DNA of 8,982 nucleotides from Lachnospiraceae bacterium UBA3785. GTDB lineage: Bacteria > Bacillota > Clostridia > Lachnospirales > Lachnospiraceae. The notes beneath the pieces are model-generated. The model was given only the letters and a program-made list of their open reading frames with translations, was not told where the DNA came from and made no database searches. The stretch covers positions 5,881 through 14,862 of the forward strand of contig DFFD01000201.1 in NCBI GenBank assembly GCA_002369495.1, in the 5' to 3' direction. A program made the translations under genes and the position numbers. Positions 1 to 7,891 of the stretch are shown piece after piece (position 1 is the stretch's first letter; each line of letters opens with the position of its first letter).

Positions 1-1050
1 GTCGGGTCGGATTACCTCACGGAGATGAACAAGGCGCCGTTCGCCTACCTCGCGGCGGACCTCATCCGCGAGAAGGACTGCCCGATCTTAAAGCGCCGCA
101 ATTTCTTCGGCGATTACACGGTCTTCCTGCAGAACACGGCGGGAGAGAATTCCGTCCGCGCCTATGAGGCAATGAAGGAGACCGGCTACGACACGGATCT
201 GGTCTGGGACAATATCCTGCGTCTTCAGGATCCGGCGGAGATCCGGCAGGTGATGCATTTCGCCCGCTATCCGTCCGTCCGCGCGACGAAGCACGTCTTT
301 CGGGAGAAGGAAGCCTGCCTTGTTGTCTTCGGAGACGAGGAGCGCTTCATGAAGCTCTGCGGACGGTATGTGAAAGCCCTGCCCGCCGAGATCACGGCGG
401 TCTTTGAGGATCCTTCGCTCACTTATGCGGAGAAGCTGAGGACCGCCGGCGGATACGGGAGCAAATATAAGTATATTGCGGTCCTCGATCCTGAGGGGAT
501 CCCTTCCTTCGGCGATCCTAAGTCGAACCGGGCGTCTCTTCTCTACGAGGAGCTCGAGTGTCTCATCGCGGGCAGGCCTTTTGTCGGGAATGTGCTCGAC
601 ATATTTGAAAATGAAACCCGCATCGGCCTCCTGGTCCCGCCGGTCCCGGTCTACGGGAACTATTTCGAGAATTTCGGCGACGGCTTTGCCGGACGCTTTG
701 ACGAGGTTCTCGCGCTTGCGCGGGAGCTCGGGGTTTCATTTCCGATCTCGGATAAGAATCCTCCGTGTTACAGCTTCGGGGGCGGTTTCTGGGTCAGGGG
801 CGAAGTCCTCGCAAAGGCGGCAGCGAAGCTTGAAGGCATCGGGGCGGACGATTTCCTCATCAGGGTCATCCTGCCTTACCTTATGCAGAAAGAAGGGTAT
901 CTCACGGCGCAGATCGCCGGCAGCCGCTATGCGGGGACGCTCGCGACAAATCTTGACTACGCGATGCGGGAGAACAACAAGGTCGTGTTCAGACGGTTCG
1001 GGCCGGATTATTTCTGGTCGGAGATCGATAAAATAAAGAACAGGGATTAA
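1..1050 (+). CDS. Rhamnan synthesis F (RgpF) family protein, 5'-truncated by the window
   Basis: The reading frame is open from base 1, and the eight codons before the first in-window ATG (position 25) already fit the family, so that ATG is internal. About 349 residues remain. RgpF-family hallmarks, numbered from base 1, include the KRRNFFGDY block (residues 31-39), the TGYDTDLVW block (61-69), the IGLLVPPVPVYGNYF stretch (about 208-222) and the FGGGFWVR block (about 259-266). In RgpF proteins the last two match the conserved GLL-PP-P-Y-G and FG-MFWFR segments near the C-terminus. RgpF proteins take part in rhamnose-rich wall polysaccharide synthesis, with streptococcal RgpF described as a rhamnosyltransferase. 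No transmembrane segment is visible, so a cytoplasmic or peripheral-membrane protein is likely. The missing N-terminus could hold another glycosyltransferase domain. The next gene starts 3 bp after the stop codon, indicating co-transcription. Family assignment is good; the exact sugar linkage cannot be read from sequence. Confidence 0.85.
   Translation, partial: VGSDYLTEMNKAPFAYLAADLIREKDCPILKRRNFFGDYTVFLQNTAGENSVRAYEAMKETGYDTDLVWDNILRLQDPAEIRQVMHFARYPSVRATKHVFREKEACLVVFGDEERFMKLCGRYVKALPAEITAVFEDPSLTYAEKLRTAGGYGSKYKYIAVLDPEGIPSFGDPKSNRASLLYEELECLIAGRPFVGNVLDIFENETRIGLLVPPVPVYGNYFENFGDGFAGRFDEVLALARELGVSFPISDKNPPCYSFGGGFWVRGEVLAKAAAKLEGIGADDFLIRVILPYLMQKEGYLTAQIAGSRYAGTLATNLDYAMRENNKVVFRRFGPDYFWSEIDKIKNRD
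1042..1046 (+). promoter_or_regulatory. Ribosome binding site AGGGA for the methyltransferase-kinase gene
   Basis: AGGGA lies inside the last codons of the upstream gene, 7 nt before the ATG at 1054. It supports that start and suggests translation coupled to the end of the RgpF-like gene. Confidence 0.6.
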
Positions 1051-1053
1051 AGC

Positions 1054-3087
1054 ATGGATAAACAGGAGATAATAGGCGGCGTAAAACTGAATCTCACATG
1101 GTACAGCGGGCAGGATCTCTACAGCGACGGGGACGACATGGAGAATCATATCCTCGACATCGTGAAAAATGAGCACGGCTGGGACTACTGCCACCGCGAC
1201 TACGCGAGCTGGCCGGTGCTCTATCACCTGACGCGTCAGAGAGAGAATATCTGCCTCCCGATGGTGCTTCATCCGGACGATGAAGTCCTGGAGATCGGGG
1301 CCGGCATGGGCGCGGTCACCGGCGGCGTCGCTCCTTACGTCAGGAAGGTGGACTGCATCGAGCTTTCGAAGCGCCGCTCGCTGGTCAACGCGTACCGGCA
1401 CAGGGGCATGGACAACATCGAGATCTTCGTCGGGAACTTCAAGGATATCGAGACCGGCAGAAAATACGATGTGGTCACCCTGATCGGCGTTCTCGAGTAC
1501 GCCTGCTACTATGTCGGCGGCGAGAGCCCGTACGAGGATTTCCTTAAGAAGATCGCGGGAAGCCTCAAGGAAGGCGGCCGTCTCTATATCGCGATCGAAA
1601 ACAAGCTCGGCATGAAGTATTTTGCCGGCTATCACGAGGATCACCTGAGCCGCCCGTTCGCCGGGATCGAGGGCTACCGCGCGGGCGACCACGTCCGCAC
1701 GTTCACAAAGTCCGAGCTCACCGGCCTTCTTGAGAGGACCGGCTACAGCGTGGAGGAGTTTTATTATCCGTTCCCGGACTACAAGCTTCCGACGATGCTG
1801 CTCTCCGACGATACGATCAAAGACGCCGACATCGACTACGCAGAATTCCACAACTACGATCTCGACGTGATGCATCTCTTCTCGCAGAACAAGGCATTTG
1901 ACGGCCTGCGCGGGACGGAGGAGAGGGCTGCATTTGCCAACTCCTTCCTCGTCTGCGCGGTGAAGGGAGCGGAGAAGACGGGCGTGACTTCGGGCAAGAC
2001 TTACATCAAGTGCTCCGACGAGCGGACGCGCGATTACGCGATCACGACGACGATCGAGAAAGCAGAGAATGGCAGGAGGGTCGTCAAGGAAGCGGTCTAT
2101 CCGCAGGGTCAGGGGCACCTTATGAACGTCGCCTCCTACGGGCCGCTCCTCGAGAAAGCGTACGCCCCGGTCAAAGCCTGCCCGGCTGTCCTGACTGACG
2201 ACGGGAAGCTCGTCTTTGACTGCCTGTCGGGCGAGAGCCTTGAGAAGAGGCTCAGGGCCGCGGTCAGGAAGGGCGATAAGGCCGGCGCGGAGGAGCTGAT
2301 CCTCCTGCAGAAAAAGCTTCTTTCGGCAAATGAAGAGAACCGGACGGATTTTGCCGTCACCCCGGAATATGAGGCCTGGTTCGGCCCCGGGGACATCTAC
2401 GAAGGGCAGAAGGCCTTCAAGGTCTCGAATTTCGACGGGACGGCCGGCAATATCATTTTCGAGGGAGATGAGATCTTCTTCATCGATTACGAGTGGGTCT
2501 TTGATTTTCCGCTGCCGGAGGATCTCGTTCTTTACCACTGCATCCGGGACGCCTGGTACCATATCGACGGGCTCGAGGAGCTCCTGCCTCTCTCCGAGGC
2601 GCTTCGCCTCATCGGGGTGAAGACTCCGGCCGGAGAGCTGCAGAAGAGCTATGAAGCGTTCTTCGGGCATGTGGTCTCGGACGAGAAGGGCGAGAGCTTC
2701 GCGATCGCCAAGCACTCGGCGCTTAAGAAACACTACGGAGCCCGCGGCGGGGCGGAGATCAGCGGAACGGCGGAGAACGCCTGGCGCGAGTCGGAGGAGG
2801 CTGTCAAGGTCCTGAACGGGAAGATCGATGCTCTGAACCGCACGCTCGCCGCGGAGAAACAGAAGTATGCGGAGCTCGACGACGCATGGTTCCGCCGCTG
2901 GGACGACGTCCGGGCAAGAGCCGACAGACAGCAGGTCGATTTCGACAACCGCTACAATCACCTCATGGAGTCCTACCGCCTGATGGAGGAAGACAGGGAC
3001 ATCTGGAAGAAGAATTTTGAGAACGTGACAAGCGCAAAATCCTACCAGGCCATGGAAAAAATGAGAAAGGTACTGCACAAGCCATGA
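1054..3087 (+). CDS. Methyltransferase-kinase-coiled-coil fusion, WbdD-like architecture
   Basis: This 677-aa protein has three parts. Residues about 45-270 are a class I SAM methyltransferase: motif I EIGAGMG (80-86), an acidic residue ending strand 2 (E103), and the DVVTLIGVLEY block (139-149). Residues about 320-560 look like an APH/protein-kinase fold: a candidate ATP-binding lysine K345, a hinge-like FDCLSGESLEKRL stretch (388-400), a catalytic-loop-like NFDGTAGN (459-466, candidate base D461 and metal ligand N466), and a DFG-equivalent IDYEW (477-481). Residues about 574-660 are charged and heptad-like, without proline, and look like a coiled coil. No signal peptide or membrane segment is seen. 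The same order and similar length occur in E. coli WbdD, which caps O-polysaccharide with methyl-phosphate and measures chain length. By inference this protein modifies or terminates the glycan made by its neighbours. The kinase half could be inactive. An alternative is simple O-methylation, as in the methyltransferase part of WsaE. Confidence 0.8.
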   Translation: MDKQEIIGGVKLNLTWYSGQDLYSDGDDMENHILDIVKNEHGWDYCHRDYASWPVLYHLTRQRENICLPMVLHPDDEVLEIGAGMGAVTGGVAPYVRKVDCIELSKRRSLVNAYRHRGMDNIEIFVGNFKDIETGRKYDVVTLIGVLEYACYYVGGESPYEDFLKKIAGSLKEGGRLYIAIENKLGMKYFAGYHEDHLSRPFAGIEGYRAGDHVRTFTKSELTGLLERTGYSVEEFYYPFPDYKLPTMLLSDDTIKDADIDYAEFHNYDLDVMHLFSQNKAFDGLRGTEERAAFANSFLVCAVKGAEKTGVTSGKTYIKCSDERTRDYAITTTIEKAENGRRVVKEAVYPQGQGHLMNVASYGPLLEKAYAPVKACPAVLTDDGKLVFDCLSGESLEKRLRAAVRKGDKAGAEELILLQKKLLSANEENRTDFAVTPEYEAWFGPGDIYEGQKAFKVSNFDGTAGNIIFEGDEIFFIDYEWVFDFPLPEDLVLYHCIRDAWYHIDGLEELLPLSEALRLIGVKTPAGELQKSYEAFFGHVVSDEKGESFAIAKHSALKKHYGARGGAEISGTAENAWRESEEAVKVLNGKIDALNRTLAAEKQKYAELDDAWFRRWDDVRARADRQQVDFDNRYNHLMESYRLMEEDRDIWKKNFENVTSAKSYQAMEKMRKVLHKP

Positions 3088-5444
3088 CGGAAGACATGAA
3101 CTACAAAGAGGAATACGAGAAACTCAAAGAGGAGTTTACGACGCTCCAGCAGCGCTATTTCAAGGCCAGGGAGGAGGCGCTAAGGCGTCAGGATTACGCG
3201 GCGGTCCTTGCGTCGAACAAGGTGCTCCGCGCCTACCGCAAGGCGGCGGTGACGGCCGGCCGCGAGGATCCGTTCAAGCCGCTGAGGCCGGAGGTGACCC
3301 AGGCGGAGGCCGGGATCCTTTTCAACATCGATTCGAAGTGCTACAAGAACGAGAAGCTGGTGCTCCGCGGCTGGTCCTACGACCAGTGCGGGATGCTGCC
3401 GAACGTCGTGATCCGTGACAAGAGCCGTGTCCTTTCATTTGACATCCAGCGCTACCCGAGGGCGGATGTGAACGATCTTCTGGGCATCAACGCTTCGTTC
3501 AATTCCGGTTTCTCGATCCGGCTGCCGCTCAGTGAGGTCCGGCATCCGGTCATCACCTTCGAACTTGAAAATGAGCTCGGCTACGTCGCGAAGCAGCTGA
3601 AGGTGATCCTCGACAAGAAGAAGAGGGACGCCTATATCCGGAAGCATGCGGTGCCGACCTACGCGGTGGACAGCGCGGGCTACGACGACTGGTTCCACGA
3701 ACACCGGATCACGGAGGCGGAGCTTAGCGAGCAGCGGAAGGTACAGTTCCCGGTCAGGCCGCTCATCAGCATCGCGATCCCGCTCTTCAACACGCCGGAG
3801 AAGTTCCTCGACGAGCTCATGGAAGGCCTTCTGGGCCAGTCCTATGAGAACATCGAGATCTGCCTCGCGGACGGCAGCACGAAGGACGACACCGAAAAGC
3901 AGGTGCGGGAGAAGTACCTGCAGGACCGCCGCGTGAAATACCAGCGCCTTAAGGTGAACGCCGGCATCTCCGGCAACACCAACGAGGCGATCAAGATGGC
4001 CTCAGGCGACTGGATCATGCTCTCTGACCACGACGACACCGTGGAGAAGGACGCCTGCTTCGAGATCGTGAAGGCAATCAACTCCGACCCGGAGATCGAT
4101 ATCGTCTACACGGACGAGGACAAGCTCATGTACTCATCGAACGTCTACTACAGCCCGAATTTCAAGCCGGATTACAGCCCGGACCTGCTTCGGTCGAACA
4201 ACTACATTACGCACATTTTCTGCGCGAGGACTTCCCTCGTGAAGGAGGTCGGCGGGGAAAATGAAGAGTTCGAGCGCTCCGAGTACGACGGCGCCCAGGA
4301 CTACGATTTCATCCTGCGCTGCGCGGAGAAGGCGCGGAAGATCCACCATGTTCCGAAGTTCCTCTACCACTGGAGAGCGCACGAGACGTCGACGGCCGGC
4401 AACCCGGAGAGCAAGATGTACGCCTACGACAACGGACGGAAGGCGATCCAGGCGCACTACGACCGCGTCGGCATCCCGGCGAAGGTCGTCCAGGCGGCCG
4501 ACATCGGCAGCTACCGCTCGATCTACGAGATCCAGGGGAACCCGCTTGTCTCGATCATTATCCCGAACAAGGACCTTCGGGACGTCCTGAAGCGTGCGGT
4601 CGATTCCATTTTCGAGAAGGCGACCTACCGGAATTTCGAGATCGTCATCTGCGAGAACAATTCGACCGAGCCGGAGACATTTGAATACTACAAAGAACTC
4701 ACGGCAGCCCACGACAATGTGAAGGTCGTGACCTGGGACAAGGCTTTCAACTACTCCGCGATCAACAATTTCGCGGTGAAGCAGTCGAAGGGCGAGTACC
4801 TGCTATTCCTCAACAACGACGTGGAGGTCATCACGGACCGCTTCATCGAGGAGCTGCTCGGCTACTGCCAGCGACCGGACGTCGGAGCCTGCGGCGCGCG
4901 CCTCTATTACCCGAATGACAAGCTGCAGCACTGCGGCATCGTCGTCGGGATCGGCGGCATCGCCGGCCACATCTGCCACATGGAGAAGAAGGATTCGGGC
5001 GGTTACTTCGGCCGCATCGTGAAATCCCAGGACGTCTCCGCCGTGACGGCGGCCTGCCTCATGATGCCGAGGAAAGTCTTTGAGGAAGTCGGCGGCTTCG
5101 ACGAGGAGCTTGCGGTCGCCTACAACGACGTCGACCTCTGCCTGAAGGTGAGAGAGAAAGGGTATCTAGTCGTCTACGACGCATGGGCGCAGCTCTACCA
5201 CTACGAATCGCTCTCCCGCGGTTCCGACGACGAGGCGAAGGACGCCGCGAAGCATGCGCGGCAGATGGCGGAGGCGAAGCGGCTTCGGAGCCGCTGGCCG
5301 GAGATCTTCGAGAAGGGCGATCCGTATTTCAACCCGAACCTCGACTACGATACCTCCGACTTTGTGCTTGTGGGCACGATCCCGCCGAACTACTCCGCGC
5401 TCCAGAAGGCCCGCGACGAGGTGACAAAGAATGATCAGAAATAA
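3084..5444 (+). CDS. Dual-domain family 2 glycosyltransferase (probable rhamnosyltransferase) with N-terminal coil and beta module
   Basis: This 786-aa protein begins with a charged helical stretch (about 6-55) that looks coiled-coil. A beta-rich module follows, with G96-W97 and S141-G142-F143 as landmarks. The first GT2 domain starts at L227 (ISIAIPLFN): D263 in LADGS, the D315-H-D-D motif, TDED (343-346) and QDYD (405-408, probable acidic catalytic region). The second GT2 domain starts near P487 (LVSIIIPNKD): ENNS (524-527), NND (577-579, DXD-like), ND-D (681-684) and H706 in the YHYESLSRG segment. Both active sites look intact. GT2 enzymes of this dual type transfer nucleotide-activated sugars, often rhamnose, to lipid-linked glycans in the cytoplasm. 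The start at 3084 overlaps the upstream stop as ATGA. A GAAAGG 13 nt upstream is a distant ribosome site, while the later ATG at 3096 has one only 2 nt away, so 3084 is preferred. The sugar specificity is inferred from rfbD and rgpF context. Confidence 0.88.
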   Translation: MTEDMNYKEEYEKLKEEFTTLQQRYFKAREEALRRQDYAAVLASNKVLRAYRKAAVTAGREDPFKPLRPEVTQAEAGILFNIDSKCYKNEKLVLRGWSYDQCGMLPNVVIRDKSRVLSFDIQRYPRADVNDLLGINASFNSGFSIRLPLSEVRHPVITFELENELGYVAKQLKVILDKKKRDAYIRKHAVPTYAVDSAGYDDWFHEHRITEAELSEQRKVQFPVRPLISIAIPLFNTPEKFLDELMEGLLGQSYENIEICLADGSTKDDTEKQVREKYLQDRRVKYQRLKVNAGISGNTNEAIKMASGDWIMLSDHDDTVEKDACFEIVKAINSDPEIDIVYTDEDKLMYSSNVYYSPNFKPDYSPDLLRSNNYITHIFCARTSLVKEVGGENEEFERSEYDGAQDYDFILRCAEKARKIHHVPKFLYHWRAHETSTAGNPESKMYAYDNGRKAIQAHYDRVGIPAKVVQAADIGSYRSIYEIQGNPLVSIIIPNKDLRDVLKRAVDSIFEKATYRNFEIVICENNSTEPETFEYYKELTAAHDNVKVVTWDKAFNYSAINNFAVKQSKGEYLLFLNNDVEVITDRFIEELLGYCQRPDVGACGARLYYPNDKLQHCGIVVGIGGIAGHICHMEKKDSGGYFGRIVKSQDVSAVTAACLMMPRKVFEEVGGFDEELAVAYNDVDLCLKVREKGYLVVYDAWAQLYHYESLSRGSDDEAKDAAKHARQMAEAKRLRSRWPEIFEKGDPYFNPNLDYDTSDFVLVGTIPPNYSALQKARDEVTKNDQK
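4653..4700 (+). repeat. Direct DNA repeat with the next paralogous GT gene (copy 1)
   Basis: These 48 bases encode the ENNSTEPETF-YYKEL block of the second GT2 domain. They match 7135-7182 at 44 of 48 positions by my alignment, including identical use of the AT-rich codons AAT, ACA and TTT. A second shared block, encoding FNYSAINNF at 4746-4772, matches 7234-7260 with one mismatch in 27. Confidence 0.75.
5418..5423 (+). promoter_or_regulatory. Ribosome binding site GAGGTG deciding the start of the second dual GT
   Basis: GAGGTG lies within the coding region of the upstream glycosyltransferase, 7 nt before the ATG at 5431. It supports a start that overlaps the upstream gene by 14 bp and implies translational coupling of the two paralogues. 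Confidence 0.65.
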
Positions 5445-7863
5445 CGGTTTTCTTATCAAAAATGACCGCTTCTCCCTGACGGATCAGCACTGCTATATCC
5501 TTCGGGGCCACCTGGCTCCGGGCAGGGAACTCTCCGCGGAGCTCGACGGGAAAGATTTTCCGCTCGAAGTCCGGATGCTCACGGAAAATGTCGACGAGCG
5601 TTTCGGCGGCTCCGAGGCGCAGGCCATTTTCCGGATCCCGGACGATATCGGGAGCTTCCGAAAGCTGAAGGTCTTCGTGCGGGACGATAAAGGAAGGCGT
5701 CTCTGCTTCGAGATTTCCGCCCGCGAGCTTCACGAGAAGATGAACGGGATCAAGTATTTCGTCGACGACTATACGGTGAGCCGCAAGGACGGATTTGTCC
5801 GCCTGCAGGGCTGGGCTGTCTCGACCGGGCCGGTCGAGATGGTGATCCTGGATCAGCATAAGAAGCGCATGAACGTCAATATCGAGCGCTACAAGCGTCT
5901 CGATGTGGTCGACCTTTTCGACGAGATGAAGGTCGACGAGAATTCCGGCTTCCATGTGGAGATCCGTCCGATCCCGGAGGGGAAGATCTACGCGGCTTTC
6001 CGTTCCGGCGACGCGAAGCTCCTTAAGGAATACCGGACCGACGAGCTCTCCGTGAAGGCGGAGAAGGCCGGAAAGCTGGCGAAGAAGGGTATCGAGTATT
6101 TCCGCTACCACGGGGTGAAGGCCCTGGCCGAGAAGACTTATGACAAGCTTTTCAACCCCGCGATGAAGCCGGTGGTCTACGCGGACTGGATCAAAAAGCA
6201 TCTGCCCTCGGACCGCCTGCTCGCGAAGCAGCGTGCGGACGTCTTTGATCCGGCACCGCTGTTCTCCGTCGTGGTCCCGCTCTACAAGACCCCGGAGAAC
6301 TATCTCAACGAGCTGGTCGATTCGGTAAAGGCCCAGTCCTACGCGAACTGGGAGCTCATCCTCTCGGACGGCAGCGGGGAGAATTCGCCGCTCACGCCGC
6401 TTCTCGACCGGCTGGCGGCCTCCGACAGGCGCATCCGGGTCCTGAAAAATGAAAAGCAGCTCCGCATCGCCGAGAACACCAACGAGGCGCTTAAGGCGGC
6501 AAAGGGCGATTTTATTGCATTTTCCGACCACGACGACCTTCTTGCACCGAACGCGCTCTATGAAAATGCCGCCGCGATCCGCAAAAACCCGGACGCGGAG
6601 TTCCTCTACAGCGACGAGGACAAGATCGGCATCGGCGACAAATACATGCAGCCGAACCTGAAACCGGACTACGATCCCGATTTCCTGACGTCGGTGAACT
6701 ATATCTGCCACCTGGTGGTCGTGAAGAAGACGCTTCTTGACCGCGTCGGCCTGCTCGACCCGGCGTTCGACGGGGCCCAGGACTATGATTTCGTGCTCCG
6801 CTGCACGGAGGCGACGAAGCAGATCGTCCACATCCCGAAGATCCTCTACCACTGGCGCTTCTTCGAGGGCTCGACGGCGGCCAACCCGGAGAGCAAGACC
6901 TACGCGTTCGACGCGGGCCAGCGGGCGATCGAGGCCCACTATAAGAGGCTCGGATGGCCGGCGGAGGTCGTGAAGGGCGAGTACCCGGGTCTCTACCGGA
7001 CGATCTGGCACTGGGATAAGAAGCCCCGCGTCTCGATCCTGATCCCGAACAAGGACCACATCGACGACCTGAAAAAATGCCTCGCGAGCATTGACAAGGG
7101 CGGAGCCTATCCGGACCTTGAGATCATCGTGATCGAGAACAATTCGACGGAGCCGGAGACATTTGCTTACTACAAGGAACTCGAGGCGCAGGATCCGCGT
7201 GTCAAAGTAGTTTATTATGACGCCGGAGGGACCTTCAACTACTCCGCGATCAACAACTTCGGGGCGAAGGCCGCGACGGGAGAGTACCTGTTCCTCCTCA
7301 ACAACGACACGGAATTCATCTCGGACGACGTGATCGGGGAGATGGCCGGCTATCTCGGCCGGGAGGACGTCGCGGCGGTCGGCGCGCGGCTCTACTATGA
7401 GGACAACACGATCCAGCACGCCGGCGTCATCGTCGGCTGGGGCGGCATCGCGGGCCATGCGTTCGTCAACCAGAAGCGCGGCGAGACCGGCTACCAGCAC
7501 CGCATCATCTGCCAGCAGGACATGTCGGCGGTCACCGCGGCCTGCCTGATGGTGAAGAAGAGCGTTTTCGACGAGGTCGGAGGGCTCACCGAGGAGCTGG
7601 CGGTCGCCTTCAACGACATCGACTTCTGCATGAAGATACGGAAGGCCGGCTACCTCATCGTCTACGATCCGTTCGCGGAGCTCTACCATTATGAGTCCAA
7701 ATCCCGCGGCCTTGACCAGGGCAACCCGGAGAAGGTGCGGCGGTTTGAGCAGGAGGTCAATATTTTCCGGAAAAGATGGCCGGAGATCCTGAGGGACGGC
7801 GATCCCTATTACAACCCGAATCTGTCGATGGTGACGCAGGATTTCTCCCTGAAGAGGAACTGA
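5431..7863 (+). CDS. Second dual-domain family 2 glycosyltransferase, paralogue of its upstream neighbour
   Basis: This 810-aa protein has a beta-rich N-terminal stretch (about 8-100) absent from the upstream paralogue. The shared beta module follows, with G127-W128 and S172-G173-F174 as landmarks. A basic linker (about 208-250) precedes two GT2 domains. The first (from about L277) has SVVVPLYK, D313 in LSDGS, the D366-H-D-D motif, SDED (394-397) and QDYD (450-453). The second (from about P532) has VSILIPNKD, ENNS (569-572), NND (624-626, DXD-like), ND-D (728-731) and H753. All expected acidic residues are present. The C-terminus keeps the NPNLS...DFSL ending common in dual GT2 proteins of rhamnan-type loci. 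No membrane segments are visible. It should act in the cytoplasm with the upstream enzyme to extend a rhamnose-containing glycan, either building alternate linkages or adding side groups. Donor and linkage are inferred from context only. Confidence 0.88.
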   Translation: MIRNNGFLIKNDRFSLTDQHCYILRGHLAPGRELSAELDGKDFPLEVRMLTENVDERFGGSEAQAIFRIPDDIGSFRKLKVFVRDDKGRRLCFEISARELHEKMNGIKYFVDDYTVSRKDGFVRLQGWAVSTGPVEMVILDQHKKRMNVNIERYKRLDVVDLFDEMKVDENSGFHVEIRPIPEGKIYAAFRSGDAKLLKEYRTDELSVKAEKAGKLAKKGIEYFRYHGVKALAEKTYDKLFNPAMKPVVYADWIKKHLPSDRLLAKQRADVFDPAPLFSVVVPLYKTPENYLNELVDSVKAQSYANWELILSDGSGENSPLTPLLDRLAASDRRIRVLKNEKQLRIAENTNEALKAAKGDFIAFSDHDDLLAPNALYENAAAIRKNPDAEFLYSDEDKIGIGDKYMQPNLKPDYDPDFLTSVNYICHLVVVKKTLLDRVGLLDPAFDGAQDYDFVLRCTEATKQIVHIPKILYHWRFFEGSTAANPESKTYAFDAGQRAIEAHYKRLGWPAEVVKGEYPGLYRTIWHWDKKPRVSILIPNKDHIDDLKKCLASIDKGGAYPDLEIIVIENNSTEPETFAYYKELEAQDPRVKVVYYDAGGTFNYSAINNFGAKAATGEYLFLLNNDTEFISDDVIGEMAGYLGREDVAAVGARLYYEDNTIQHAGVIVGWGGIAGHAFVNQKRGETGYQHRIICQQDMSAVTAACLMVKKSVFDEVGGLTEELAVAFNDIDFCMKIRKAGYLIVYDPFAELYHYESKSRGLDQGNPEKVRRFEQEVNIFRKRWPEILRDGDPYYNPNLSMVTQDFSLKRN
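7135..7182 (+). repeat. Direct DNA repeat with the previous paralogous GT gene (copy 2)
   Basis: This is the counterpart of 4653-4700, with four mismatches in 48 bases, in the same frame and at the same place in the second GT2 domain. It supports origin by tandem duplication, possibly with later gene conversion. Confidence 0.75.
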
Positions 7864-7891
7864 GCCGCCGGCAACATACATAAGAGAAAGT

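Noticed and set aside
25..27. ATG at 25 as the true start of the first gene
   Set aside because: The frame is open to base 1 and the codons before the ATG already fit the RgpF family, so the gene continues upstream of the window.
476..1036. A 186-codon + strand frame inside the RgpF-like gene
   Set aside because: It is a Ser/Arg-rich out-of-frame translation of a conserved RgpF segment, so it is a shadow frame.
736..3078. A 780-codon open frame on the - strand across the methyltransferase-kinase gene
   Set aside because: It is opposite a gene with clear methyltransferase and kinase motifs, and its product is a low-complexity Arg/Val/Leu mix without motifs.
3084..3098. ATG at 3096 as the start of the first dual GT
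   Set aside because: The nearby GGAAG is only 2 nt from this ATG, too close to work well. The ATGA overlap at 3084 fits translational coupling better, though the difference is only four residues.
4134..4712. A 192-codon - strand frame inside the first dual GT
   Set aside because: It is antisense to conserved GT2 motifs (TDED, QDYD, ENNS) and has no ribosome site or recognisable domain.
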